A stretch of DNA of 64,000 bases, taken from an uncultured Chthonomonas sp. Its GTDB lineage: Bacteria > Armatimonadota > Chthonomonadetes > Chthonomonadales > CAJBBX01. Position 1 is the first letter of the stretch; the number at the start of each line of letters is the position of its first letter. The stretch is taken from contig CAJBBX010000130.1 of NCBI GenBank assembly GCA_903951425.1, positions 1 through 64,000 of the forward strand, given 5' to 3'. A program made the position numbers and the translations under genes. Positions 1-7,990 of this stretch are shown here, in pieces. The notes beneath the pieces are model-generated. The model did no database searches. It was not told the origin of the DNA and saw only the letters and a program-made list of their open reading frames with translations.

Positions 1-1551
1 AGGCTGCGGCTACGTGTACGAGCAGGGGCCGGGGCGCGGACACTCCAATACCGGCGACGGCGGCACCCATGGCGGCACTGGCGCGCGCAACGGGGAGTGG
101 TGGGCTTACGGCTCCATCACGGCTCCCACCGATCAGGGTAGCGGCGGCGGATCCAACAATGGCGGCCAGTTCAAGGGTAGGGCCGGTGGCGGCATCCTGG
201 CCATCACGGTACTGGGCGCCACGACGGTGAATGGGGTCATCGCAAGCGACGGCGCCCGCGCATGGATGGCCGGCGGCGGCGCGGGCGGCTCCGTCAGATT
301 GGTGACCGGATCGCTGACCGGCTCCGGGGCCATCCGGGCCGACGGCGGCGGAGCCGGCACACAGGACGGCTGGCCCGCCAGCGGCGGAGGTGGTGGCCGG
401 GTGGCTGTGACCTGGGACGCCACTACCTTCACCGGCTCACTCTCGGCCAGGGGCGGGCAAGGCGTGGCCTCCATGGGCGGCCCCGGCACCGTCTATACCA
501 GAGACACCGCTACGCCTCGGGAGACCGTGACATTTGACAACGGTGGCGTGGCAGGGGCCACCCTCCATCAGGCCCTGTCTATTGCCGCCGCCGATTGGTT
601 TGTCTCATCCGGCACGGTGGTGTTCCGCTGTGTGGATGAGCCCTTGGCGACCCGCGACCTGACGGTCCGCGCCGGGGGCGCCGTAACCTGCCCCGGCAAC
701 GACGGCGTTGGTCTGCGAATCAACGTCAGCCGGAACCTGACGGTCGACCTCGGCGGGTCCATCGATGTGACAGGCTGCGGCTACGTGTACGAGCAGGGGC
801 CGGGGCGCGGACACTCCAATACCGGCGACGGCGGCACCTATGGCGGCATGGGCGCGCGCAACGGCTGGTGGTGGGCCTACGGCTCCATCACGGCTCCCAC
901 CGATCAGGGTAGCGGAGGCGGCTCCAACAATGGCGGCCAGTTCAAGGGTAGTGCCGGTGGCGGCATCCTGGACATCACGGTACTGGGCGCCACGACGGTC
1001 AACGGGGTCGTCGCAAGTGATGGCGCAGGCGCCTGGAAGGCCGGCGGCGGCGCGGGCGGCTCCGTCAGATTGGCGACCGGCTCGCTTGCGGGCTCCGGCG
1101 CGATCCGGGCCGACGGCGGCGGAGCCGGCACGCAGGACGGCTGGTCCGCCAGCGGCGGAGGTGGTGGCCGTGTGGCTGTGACCTGCGATACCACGACCTT
1201 CGCAGGCTCACTCTCGGCCAGGGGCGGGCAAGGGGTCACCAACAGCGGGGCCTCGATAGGCGGCCCCGGCACCGTCTACGCCAGAGACACCACTACACCC
1301 CGCGAGACCGTGACATTCGACAACGCCGGCCTGTCTGGCTACACATATCATCAGGCCTTCTCGATGCCCGCAGCCGATCTGATGATGGCGTCAGGCGAGG
1401 TCTACTTCGGCTGCACGGCAGGGCCTCTGGAGGTTCGTGATCTGACTGTGCAGGCCGGCACGATCACCTGCCCCGAGAACGATGGGGCTGGCCTCCGACT
1501 CAACGTGAACCGGAACCTCACCGTGGCGTCCGGCGGCAGCATCAGCGTCTC
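1..1551 (+). repeat. Direct tandem repeat, period about 771 bp (two near-identical copies plus a diverged third)
   Basis: The first bases of the window recur at 772 (aggctgcggctacgtgtacg). Long stretches of 1-771 and 772-1551 match nearly base for base, with small indels in the second copy around 1240-1255. A third, more diverged unit follows from about 1552 to 2060. The period is a multiple of three, so the repeat keeps the frame. Confidence 0.85.
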
Positions 1552-3277
1552 CGGCCGCGGGTCCCCGAACTGCAGCGGCCCGGGCGGCGGTCACTATAAC
1601 ACCGGCGACGGCGGAAGCTATGGGGGACAGGGAGGAAAGAACTGGCTGGCGCCCTACGGCTCGGTCCAGTACCCGGATAGCTACGGTAGCGGCGGCGGGA
1701 ACTCCAACGGCAACCAGTATACCGGCGGCCCGGGTGGGGGCCTCCTGAGGCTAACCGTCAACGCCGACCTCGTCGTTGACGGCTCCATCTCGGCCGATGG
1801 ATATGGCGCATGGCAGGGCGGCGGCGGCTCCGGCGGCGCCTTGCGAATCGCGTGCGGAACGATATCCGGCACAGGTGTCATCAGCGCCATCGGCGGCTCG
1901 CCGAGCAGCGCCGACTTCAACGTGGGCGGCGGCGGCGGCGGACGCATCGCCATTCGACGAACGGCGGGAGGGACGTTCGGCAGCGGCCTGGTCACCGTGG
2001 CAGGCGGCTCCGGCGCCCACGGCGGCCCTGCAGGCGGCGCCGGCACCATCTACTGGGGAGATACCTACTCCCAGGCCGACCTGCTCCTGGTCCAGTCCGA
2101 CGCCACGTTCGTCTGGAACGCCGACGGAACGGGCACGGCGTCAGTGACCCTCGGCAACGCGGGCCTGGCAGCGGTGACAGATACCAGGGTAGGCGCCTAC
2201 TCCGGCGTGCCCGGTGCGGTCGGTACCGTGGCGCTGGGTTCTACCACTGTGCCCTCGCTGCAGCCCAACGAGTCGGTTCGGGTCTCAGTGCCGGTCATGG
2301 CCGGTGTCAAGGTCACCAGCCTCTATCTGGTGGCCGACCCCGACAACACCATTGCCGAGGGCTCCGAGACCAACAACACGGTGATCCTCACCGTGGGGCG
2401 CACCGAGACGTCGGTATACGTGCCGGACCGGTCGGGCATCATCACGACCACGGTGGCGCTCAAGGGCTACCTCAAGCGGCTCACGGACAACGCATGGCTC
2501 TCCGGCAAGACGCTCACGTTCAAGGTTGCCGGGACAGCCGTGGGGACAGCCGTTACCGACGCCGGCGGCCAGGCGGTACTCATGTGGACCATCGACGCCG
2601 GAGCCGCATCGCGTGCGCTCCGGTCTGAGTTCGCGGGCGACACGACGTACAACCCGTCGGCGGGCAACGCAACGCTGACCGCGCAGACCGTGGCGACCAA
2701 GGTCTACGTGGTCGATCGGACCGCGAAGATCAAGTCCTACGTCGTCCTCAAGGCCTACCTCTACCTGCTGAACAACACCATCGTCGCCGCCAAGCCCATG
2801 ACCATGAAGCTGGACGGCACGGAGCTGGGCGCCTCGGACACCAACCCATCCGGCTACATCCAGTTCGGCTACACGGTGCCGGAAGGCGCGGGCGCGGGCG
2901 TTCGCACGATCCGCGCCGAGTTCGCCGGCGACGCGGGATACAACGCATCGGCCAACAACGGCAAGCTCACCGTGACGAAGGCCAACCTCTACCTCTGGCC
3001 CTATGTCCGGTCCAGTAAACGGGGCGCCAACCTTCCGCTGAAGGCCTATGTACGCAGCCTGCCGGATTACGTGATCCAGCCCGGCAAGGTCATCGCCTTC
3101 AGCGTCAACGGCACCGCGGTCGAAACCGGCGTCGTGGCGGCTGACGGCTGGGCCACCGTCACCTGGGCGATCCCGGCTGGCGAGGCCACAGGATCACACA
3201 CGGCCACGGCGGCCTTCGCGGGAGATGACTGGTACCTGCCCGCATCGGCCAACGCCACGTTCAACGTGGTGCCGTAG
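2..3277 (+). CDS. Glycine-rich repeat surface protein with CARDB and Ig-like modules (5' partial)
   Basis: The frame is open at the left edge and begins inside a repeat, so the N-terminus lies outside the window. About 690 residues form three successive glycine-rich units of roughly 257-260 residues, each carrying runs such as SGGGGGRVAV, ITVLGATTVNGV and RNLTV..GGSI. This looks like a repetitive beta-solenoid. Residues about 690-800 resemble a CARDB adhesion domain (EGSETNNTVILTV). Three Ig-like repeats follow, each ending in an FAGD..Y motif, and the protein finishes with ATFNVVP. There is no sortase motif or PEP-CTERM tail. Role inferred: a secreted or surface structural or adhesive protein. 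The C-terminal module recurs in the opposed gene at 7130-10246 and begins again at the right window edge. No enzymatic residues are evident. The reading frame is certain; the function is not. Confidence 0.85.
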   Translation, partial: GCGYVYEQGPGRGHSNTGDGGTHGGTGARNGEWWAYGSITAPTDQGSGGGSNNGGQFKGRAGGGILAITVLGATTVNGVIASDGARAWMAGGGAGGSVRLVTGSLTGSGAIRADGGGAGTQDGWPASGGGGGRVAVTWDATTFTGSLSARGGQGVASMGGPGTVYTRDTATPRETVTFDNGGVAGATLHQALSIAAADWFVSSGTVVFRCVDEPLATRDLTVRAGGAVTCPGNDGVGLRINVSRNLTVDLGGSIDVTGCGYVYEQGPGRGHSNTGDGGTYGGMGARNGWWWAYGSITAPTDQGSGGGSNNGGQFKGSAGGGILDITVLGATTVNGVVASDGAGAWKAGGGAGGSVRLATGSLAGSGAIRADGGGAGTQDGWSASGGGGGRVAVTCDTTTFAGSLSARGGQGVTNSGASIGGPGTVYARDTTTPRETVTFDNAGLSGYTYHQAFSMPAADLMMASGEVYFGCTAGPLEVRDLTVQAGTITCPENDGAGLRLNVNRNLTVASGGSISVSGRGSPNCSGPGGGHYNTGDGGSYGGQGGKNWLAPYGSVQYPDSYGSGGGNSNGNQYTGGPGGGLLRLTVNADLVVDGSISADGYGAWQGGGGSGGALRIACGTISGTGVISAIGGSPSSADFNVGGGGGGRIAIRRTAGGTFGSGLVTVAGGSGAHGGPAGGAGTIYWGDTYSQADLLLVQSDATFVWNADGTGTASVTLGNAGLAAVTDTRVGAYSGVPGAVGTVALGSTTVPSLQPNESVRVSVPVMAGVKVTSLYLVADPDNTIAEGSETNNTVILTVGRTETSVYVPDRSGIITTTVALKGYLKRLTDNAWLSGKTLTFKVAGTAVGTAVTDAGGQAVLMWTIDAGAASRALRSEFAGDTTYNPSAGNATLTAQTVATKVYVVDRTAKIKSYVVLKAYLYLLNNTIVAAKPMTMKLDGTELGASDTNPSGYIQFGYTVPEGAGAGVRTIRAEFAGDAGYNASANNGKLTVTKANLYLWPYVRSSKRGANLPLKAYVRSLPDYVIQPGKVIAFSVNGTAVETGVVAADGWATVTWAIPAGEATGSHTATAAFAGDDWYLPASANATFNVVP

Positions 3278-3288
3278 AACAAGCCGCG

Positions 3289-3323
3289 TCGGCCCTCTGC
3301 CGGCACACTCGGCAGAGGGCCGA
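3289..3323. terminator. Perfect 14-bp inverted repeat downstream of the glycine-rich gene
   Basis: tcggccctctgccg pairs perfectly with cggcagagggccga across a 7-base loop, starting 12 bp after the stop codon at 3277. No T-run follows. It is a strong hairpin terminator or mRNA 3'-end stabiliser rather than a canonical intrinsic terminator. Confidence 0.6.
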
Positions 3324-3516
3324 TGCGTTCAACACTGGACTTCAGATGCGCCGGTGGACCTTGACAGAGGCCGGCTGGACCGGGCCTGGCGGGCGCTTCG
3401 TCATGTTGGAGAAGCGCCGGTAATCCATCGGGGTGCCAGTGTTCACAGGACGAGGGCCCCTCAATCTCTGTCGCGACGGCCGGCGCCTTGCCCTGGTCGA
3501 TAGGAGCGCTTACCCC

Positions 3517-5160
3517 TTGGGTACCCGATGGCTTGTGCTTCGCGCGGTCCTGACGCTGGCATCGCCGCTCCTTGCGGGACCTGCGACCGGCCAGCCGCCT
3601 CCTGCCGGCTTCCATGCGTACCTGATGGACGACGCCTTCGCCAGCATCCACGCGTCGCCACGGACCGTCGCCGTGCGCTTGCAGGTGACCGCGCTTGCAG
3701 GTCGCCCTCTGTCGGTCACCGTGCCATGGGTCTTGCGCAGGCTACCTGACGGCAAGGCAGTCGGACAGGGACGCGTGCGACTTCGGGCGCCTGCTCGCGG
3801 CGAGGCTGTGGCCCGACTTCCCTTCCCGAGGCGCGCGGGGTACGGGCTGTTCGAGTACGTCGTGCGCGCCACAGCAGACGGGCCGACGACGAACCTCGAG
3901 CACCGCGTAACGGTCATGCGGGCCCCTCCTCCGGATCGCGATATGGAGAGCCTTGGGCTCAACATCCACGTGGCCAGCGACAATACGGCGCGCCTGCTGC
4001 GCCGGATGGGCATCCGCTGGGCGCGCGTGGATTGGAACTGGGGAGACCGCGAACCCTCGCGCGGCAACATCGCCTGGGACTTCCTCGGCGGCATGGTCGA
4101 CGTCGCGGAGAGACACGGCCTCAAGCTCTTTCCCGTTCTCACCTACGTGCCGGCGTGGGCCAGACAGCCGGACGGCGTCTTCCTTCCCGAGGACCATGCG
4201 AGCTACGTCGGCCGCGTCCTGTCACGCTACCGGGGAAGGATCCAGGCTTTCGACGTGTGGAATGAGCCGGAGGGCGACAGCCCCATGAGTGCCACAAAGA
4301 ACCCGGCCCTGTGGGTGGCGGACCTCAAGGCCGTGCGCCAGGCCGCACTCACGGCCGACCCAAACTGCAAGATGGTCGGCATCGCCCTGTCGGGGAACCC
4401 GGGGGACCCGGGAAGCTGGAACCTGCCGCTCCTCGAGCCGCCCCACTCCATCGGCCAGTACCTGGATGCCTATGACTGGCACAGCTACCCCGCGCCGCGC
4501 AACCGAAGACCGGAGGGCACGGAGCGAGCCAGTAGCGTGGACGGCCTGAAGGAGTGGGCGCCCCGCGTGCGCGCGCTTGTGGCAGGACGGGGAGTCTGGA
4601 TCACCGAGCACGGCTACACCACATGCGACCCCCACGATCCGCGCGTCGTGGAACTGGCCAGATCGTGGCCGGCCGGCGCGCCGTTCGATGTCACCGAGAA
4701 GCAGCAGGGCGACTACCTGGTGCGCCAGACGCTGCTCGAGCTGGCTCACGGCATCGACCGAGTCTTCCTCTACCAGCTTGGGCCAGATGGCCCCGGCGGC
4801 TCCACTGAGGACCAGTTCGGCATCACCCGCGCGCGGCCCGGCGCGAGCGCCGGGCCGGACCTATCGGCCAAGGTCGCATACCCGCGACTCGCCGCGATGG
4901 TCCAGGAGATCGCGGGGACGCACGCCGTGCGGGTGGAAATCCCCTCGCCCACCGTTCGCGTGGTCCGGTTCCGCCGCGGCGGCACCGACGTGGTGGCCGT
5001 CTGGACTGTGGAGGGGGCGGCCGATCTGCGGTTCCGGATGACGAGCGGCTACCTCAGCGATCCGTTCGGCAACCGGGCGGCTCGGCAGGGAAGGTTCGCT
5101 GTCCGCGCCACCGAGTCGCCGGTCTACCTCGTGGGATCGAGTGTCTCGCTGACGGACTAA
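3517..5160 (+). CDS. Secreted clan GH-A (GH39/GH5-like) glycoside hydrolase
   Basis: The protein is about 547 aa. I prefer the TTG at 3517: an AGGAG element lies at 3503-3507 and the start gives a clean signal peptide (LGTRWLVLRAVLTLASPLLAG). The longer GTG start at 3433 has no such support. An N-terminal beta-sandwich of about 110 residues precedes a TIM barrel. FDVWNEPEG carries the likely acid/base Glu (about residue 250) and VWITEHGYTT the likely nucleophile Glu (about residue 364), the two-glutamate arrangement of clan GH-A retaining enzymes. MGIRWARVDWNWGDREPSRG is typical of GH39 or GH5-like barrels. A short C-terminal beta-domain follows. Substrate unknown; exported glycan hydrolysis is inferred. 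It lies 155 bp before the acetaldehyde dehydrogenase. Confidence 0.8.
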   Translation: MGTRWLVLRAVLTLASPLLAGPATGQPPPAGFHAYLMDDAFASIHASPRTVAVRLQVTALAGRPLSVTVPWVLRRLPDGKAVGQGRVRLRAPARGEAVARLPFPRRAGYGLFEYVVRATADGPTTNLEHRVTVMRAPPPDRDMESLGLNIHVASDNTARLLRRMGIRWARVDWNWGDREPSRGNIAWDFLGGMVDVAERHGLKLFPVLTYVPAWARQPDGVFLPEDHASYVGRVLSRYRGRIQAFDVWNEPEGDSPMSATKNPALWVADLKAVRQAALTADPNCKMVGIALSGNPGDPGSWNLPLLEPPHSIGQYLDAYDWHSYPAPRNRRPEGTERASSVDGLKEWAPRVRALVAGRGVWITEHGYTTCDPHDPRVVELARSWPAGAPFDVTEKQQGDYLVRQTLLELAHGIDRVFLYQLGPDGPGGSTEDQFGITRARPGASAGPDLSAKVAYPRLAAMVQEIAGTHAVRVEIPSPTVRVVRFRRGGTDVVAVWTVEGAADLRFRMTSGYLSDPFGNRAARQGRFAVRATESPVYLVGSSVSLTD

Positions 5161-5315
5161 CGGGGAAGCGTCGGGCCGGCGCGGCGAACGGCTCGCCGGG
5201 GATGCCGTACACATCGGCCGTCGGCTATCATTGCTACGGCAATCTGACGACGGCGTGCGGATCGTCTCCGCCGCGCCGAATCCACCACCCGTTAACAGGA
5301 GCGCAGCGCTACCCC

Positions 5316-6749
5316 ATGGATCCCGCAGTACAAGCACGGGCCGACGGCATCATGTCGGCCGCCACGATGGCCGCGGCCGTCTTCTCGCAGTACGACCAGC
5401 AGCAGGTCGACCGAATCGTCGAGGCCGTCTTCCGAGCCGCGTTCGCGAACCGCGTCAAGCTGGCCCGGATGGCCCACGAGGAGACCGGGCTAGGAGTCTG
5501 GCAAGATAAGGTGATCAAGAACGTGATCGCCTCCCAACTGGTCTACGAGAGCATTCGCGGCGTGCCGACCGTCGGGGTCATCTCACACGACGAGGCGTCC
5601 GGCATTTCGGAGATCGCCGAGCCGCTGGGGCCGGTCTTCGCCGTCACGCCGATCACGAACCCTACCTCGACGGCCATCTTCAAGATCCTCATCGCCTTGA
5701 AGACCCGCAACCCGATCATTATCAGTCCGCACCGTCGAAGCCAGAGGTCGGTGGCCGAGACGGCGCGGATCTGCACCGAGGCGGCGCTGGCGGCCGATGC
5801 CCCTGAGGACTGCATCCAGATGGCAACGGACGGGTCGCGTGAGCTCACCCAGTGCCTCATGTCCCACCATGGCATGGCCCTGATCCTCGCGACTGGGGGC
5901 ACCGGCCTGGTCACCGCCGCCTACAGCTCCGGTACGCCGGCCATCGGGGTGGGGCCGGGAAACGTACCTGTCCTCATCGACCCGAGCGCCAACCTGGCCT
6001 ACGCCGTCTCCTCGATCCTCGCGTCCAAGACCTTCGACAACGGCACCGTCTGCGCCAGCGAGCAGGCCATCGTTGTGGAGCAGTCCATCGCCGGGGCCGT
6101 GCGGGCGGAGATGCAGCGTCAGGGCTTCTTCTTCCTCGACTGCGACCAGAAAGCGAAGGTCGAGGGGGTGGCCATCGACCCCAAGTCGGGCGCCATGTCG
6201 CCGGAGATTGTAGGCCAGTCGGTAGAGAGCGTCTGCCGATTGGCGGGCATCACGGTTCCGCAGGGCACACGCGTCCTGGTGGCCGACCTCGCCGCAGTGG
6301 GGCCCGAGGAGCCGCTCTCCGGCGAAGTGCTGGCGCCGATCATCGCCTTCTACGTGGGCGCCGACGCCAACACGACGGCCAAGCTCTGCGTGGACCTGAA
6401 CTATCGCGGAGGCATGGGGCACACCGCCTCGATCTACGCCAACGACGAGCAGCGCATCGCCGAGTTCTCGGGCCTGATGAACGCGGGCCGCGTGGTGGTC
6501 AACACGCCTTCGACGCAGGGCGCGGTGGGCTCGCTGCTCAACACACTGGCGCCCTCCTTCACGCTGGGCTGCGGCAGCGGAGGCAAGAACATCACTACGG
6601 AGAACGTGACGGCCCGCCACCTGCTAAACATTAAGCGCGTCTGCCGCAAGCGCCCCAACGAGAAATGGCACAGCTTCGACACGAGCCGGTATCTGGATCC
6701 CGCCGAGACCGTCGACGGCCTTCTGGCCGACTACCACAGCGACCACTGA
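5316..6749 (+). CDS. CoA-acylating acetaldehyde dehydrogenase (AdhE N-terminal-domain type)
   Basis: The protein is 477 aa from ATG 5316, preceded by AGGAG at 5297-5301. The longer upstream frame from 5202 has no coding character. It follows the aldehyde-dehydrogenase half of AdhE closely: IAEPLGPVFAVTPITNPTST, LKTRNPIIISPH, GVGPGNVPVLID, and the catalytic-Cys motif FDNGTVCASEQ with Cys246, the same number as in E. coli AdhE. The iron alcohol-dehydrogenase half is absent, so this is a stand-alone enzyme converting acetaldehyde or a short aldehyde + CoA + NAD+ to acyl-CoA + NADH. No microcompartment shell genes are seen nearby and no encapsulation peptide is obvious. EutE is functionally similar but less alike in sequence. 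The STAS gene follows after 14 bp, suggesting co-transcription. Confidence 0.9.
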   Translation: MDPAVQARADGIMSAATMAAAVFSQYDQQQVDRIVEAVFRAAFANRVKLARMAHEETGLGVWQDKVIKNVIASQLVYESIRGVPTVGVISHDEASGISEIAEPLGPVFAVTPITNPTSTAIFKILIALKTRNPIIISPHRRSQRSVAETARICTEAALAADAPEDCIQMATDGSRELTQCLMSHHGMALILATGGTGLVTAAYSSGTPAIGVGPGNVPVLIDPSANLAYAVSSILASKTFDNGTVCASEQAIVVEQSIAGAVRAEMQRQGFFFLDCDQKAKVEGVAIDPKSGAMSPEIVGQSVESVCRLAGITVPQGTRVLVADLAAVGPEEPLSGEVLAPIIAFYVGADANTTAKLCVDLNYRGGMGHTASIYANDEQRIAEFSGLMNAGRVVVNTPSTQGAVGSLLNTLAPSFTLGCGSGGKNITTENVTARHLLNIKRVCRKRPNEKWHSFDTSRYLDPAETVDGLLADYHSDH

Positions 6750-6763
6750 GGAGGGGCGCCCAC

Positions 6764-7069
6764 ATGCTTGAACTCACCTACCGCGCCGAGCAGACGCTCC
6801 TGACATGCACGTTCGCCGGCCGGATGGACGGCTCCAACAGCCCGGAGGCCGACGCACTGGTCAAGGCCAAGCTGGCTGAGATCGGTGACGGCGCTACTGT
6901 GGTCTTCGACCTCGGCGGCGTCGGCTACGTCTCGTCGGCCTTCCTGCGAGTGATCATCGGCGCGGCCAAGGCCGTAGACGAGGCGAAGTTCAGCGTGGTG
7001 AACTGCCAACCGTTTATCAAGCGCCTCTTCGTCGACGCCGGGCTAGATCGGCTCTTCAGCGTCAGCTAG
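6764..7069 (+). CDS. STAS-domain protein (anti-sigma-factor antagonist-like)
   Basis: The protein is 101 aa from ATG 6764 with GAGGAGGGG just upstream, 14 bp after the aldehyde dehydrogenase stop. It is a single STAS domain: ATVVFDLGGVGYVSSAFLRV corresponds to the strand and helix start that carries the phosphorylated Ser in SpoIIAA and RsbV proteins (here Ser57 or Ser58). PFIKRLFVDAGLDRLFSV is the usual C-terminal helix and strand. Expected role: binding an anti-sigma or switch kinase in a partner-switching pathway. No kinase or phosphatase partner is seen nearby. Its placement behind a metabolic enzyme is unusual. Confidence 0.85.
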   Translation: MLELTYRAEQTLLTCTFAGRMDGSNSPEADALVKAKLAEIGDGATVVFDLGGVGYVSSAFLRVIIGAAKAVDEAKFSVVNCQPFIKRLFVDAGLDRLFSVS

Positions 7070-7087
7070 CCGGCTGGCCGGCATCAG

Positions 7088-7113
7088 GGGGCTGTCCGCC
7101 AACCGGCAGCCCC
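7088..7113. terminator. Hairpin between convergent STAS and SBBP genes
   Basis: ggggctg (7088-7094) pairs with cagcccc (7107-7113) across a 12-base loop containing further complementarity (tccg/ccgg). It lies in the 60-bp gap between converging genes. No strong T-run on either side, so it may be a weak bidirectional terminator. Confidence 0.4.
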
Positions 7114-7129
7114 TCGATTTCGGGTGCGT

Positions 7130-7990
7130 CTACGGCACCACGTTGAACGTGGCGCTCGCCGTTGCAGGCGCATACCAGGCGTCGCCGGCGAACTCGGCCG
7201 TACCCGTGTGGGCGCCGGTCGGTTCGCCAGCCGGGATGCTCCACGCGACCGTCGCCCAACCGTCGGCCGCCGCAGTCGCCGAGCCGATCAGGAAGCCATT
7301 CACCTTGAAGGTGATGACCTTTCCGGGCTGGATCACGTAGTCCGGCAGGCTACGGACATAGGCCTTGAGGGGATGGCTGATTCCCCGCTTGCCTGACCGG
7401 ACGTAAGGCCAGATGTAGAGGTCGCCGGCTGTCACCGTCAGCTTTCCGGTGTTCGCCGACGCAAAGTAGCCAGCGTCGCCAGCGAACTCGCCGCTGATGG
7501 TGCGGGAGCCGACGCCTCCGGCCTCGGCGACCGTGTAGCCGAACTGGGCGCAGCCCGAGGTGTTCGTGTTGCCTACTCCGATCACGGTGCCGTCCAGCCT
7601 GACGCTCACGCGCTTCCCGGCAGGCGCCAGGGTGTTGTTCATCAGGAAGAGGTAAGCCTTCAGGACCACATAGGATTTGACCTTGGCGGAACGGTCCACC
7701 ACATAGACCTTGGTACCGGCCATCTGGGCGGTGAGGGTGGCGGCGCCCGAGGAGGCGTCGTAGGAAGCGTCACCCGCGAAGCTCACCTGTATGCTGCGGG
7801 TGGTAGGTCCGCTTTCGATCGCCCAGTCCAGGGCAGCCATGCCGTTGACATCGGTGGTGGCAGCGCCAACCGACACGCCATCGACAGCGAACGCCAATGA
7901 GCGGCCGCTGATCCATCCATTGTCTGTGAGGCGCCACAGGAAGCCCTTGAGCGTGATGGTGTCGGTGATGATGCCGGTGCGGACCGGGGT
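7130..7990 (-). repeat. Inverted copy of the C-terminal Ig-module coding sequence (partner at about 2405-3277)
   Basis: Both genes end with the same 20 bases, ttcaacgtggtgccgtag being the last 18. Upstream they share blocks encoding KVYVVDR.AK.KSYVVLKAYL and VRSLPDYVIQPGKVI. The copies are in opposite orientation about 4 kb apart, so they form a long imperfect inverted repeat. Confidence 0.7.

Noticed and set aside
1-2060. CRISPR-like direct repeats at the left edge
   Set aside because: The units are about 771 bp, contiguous and coding; there are no short repeats with unique spacers.
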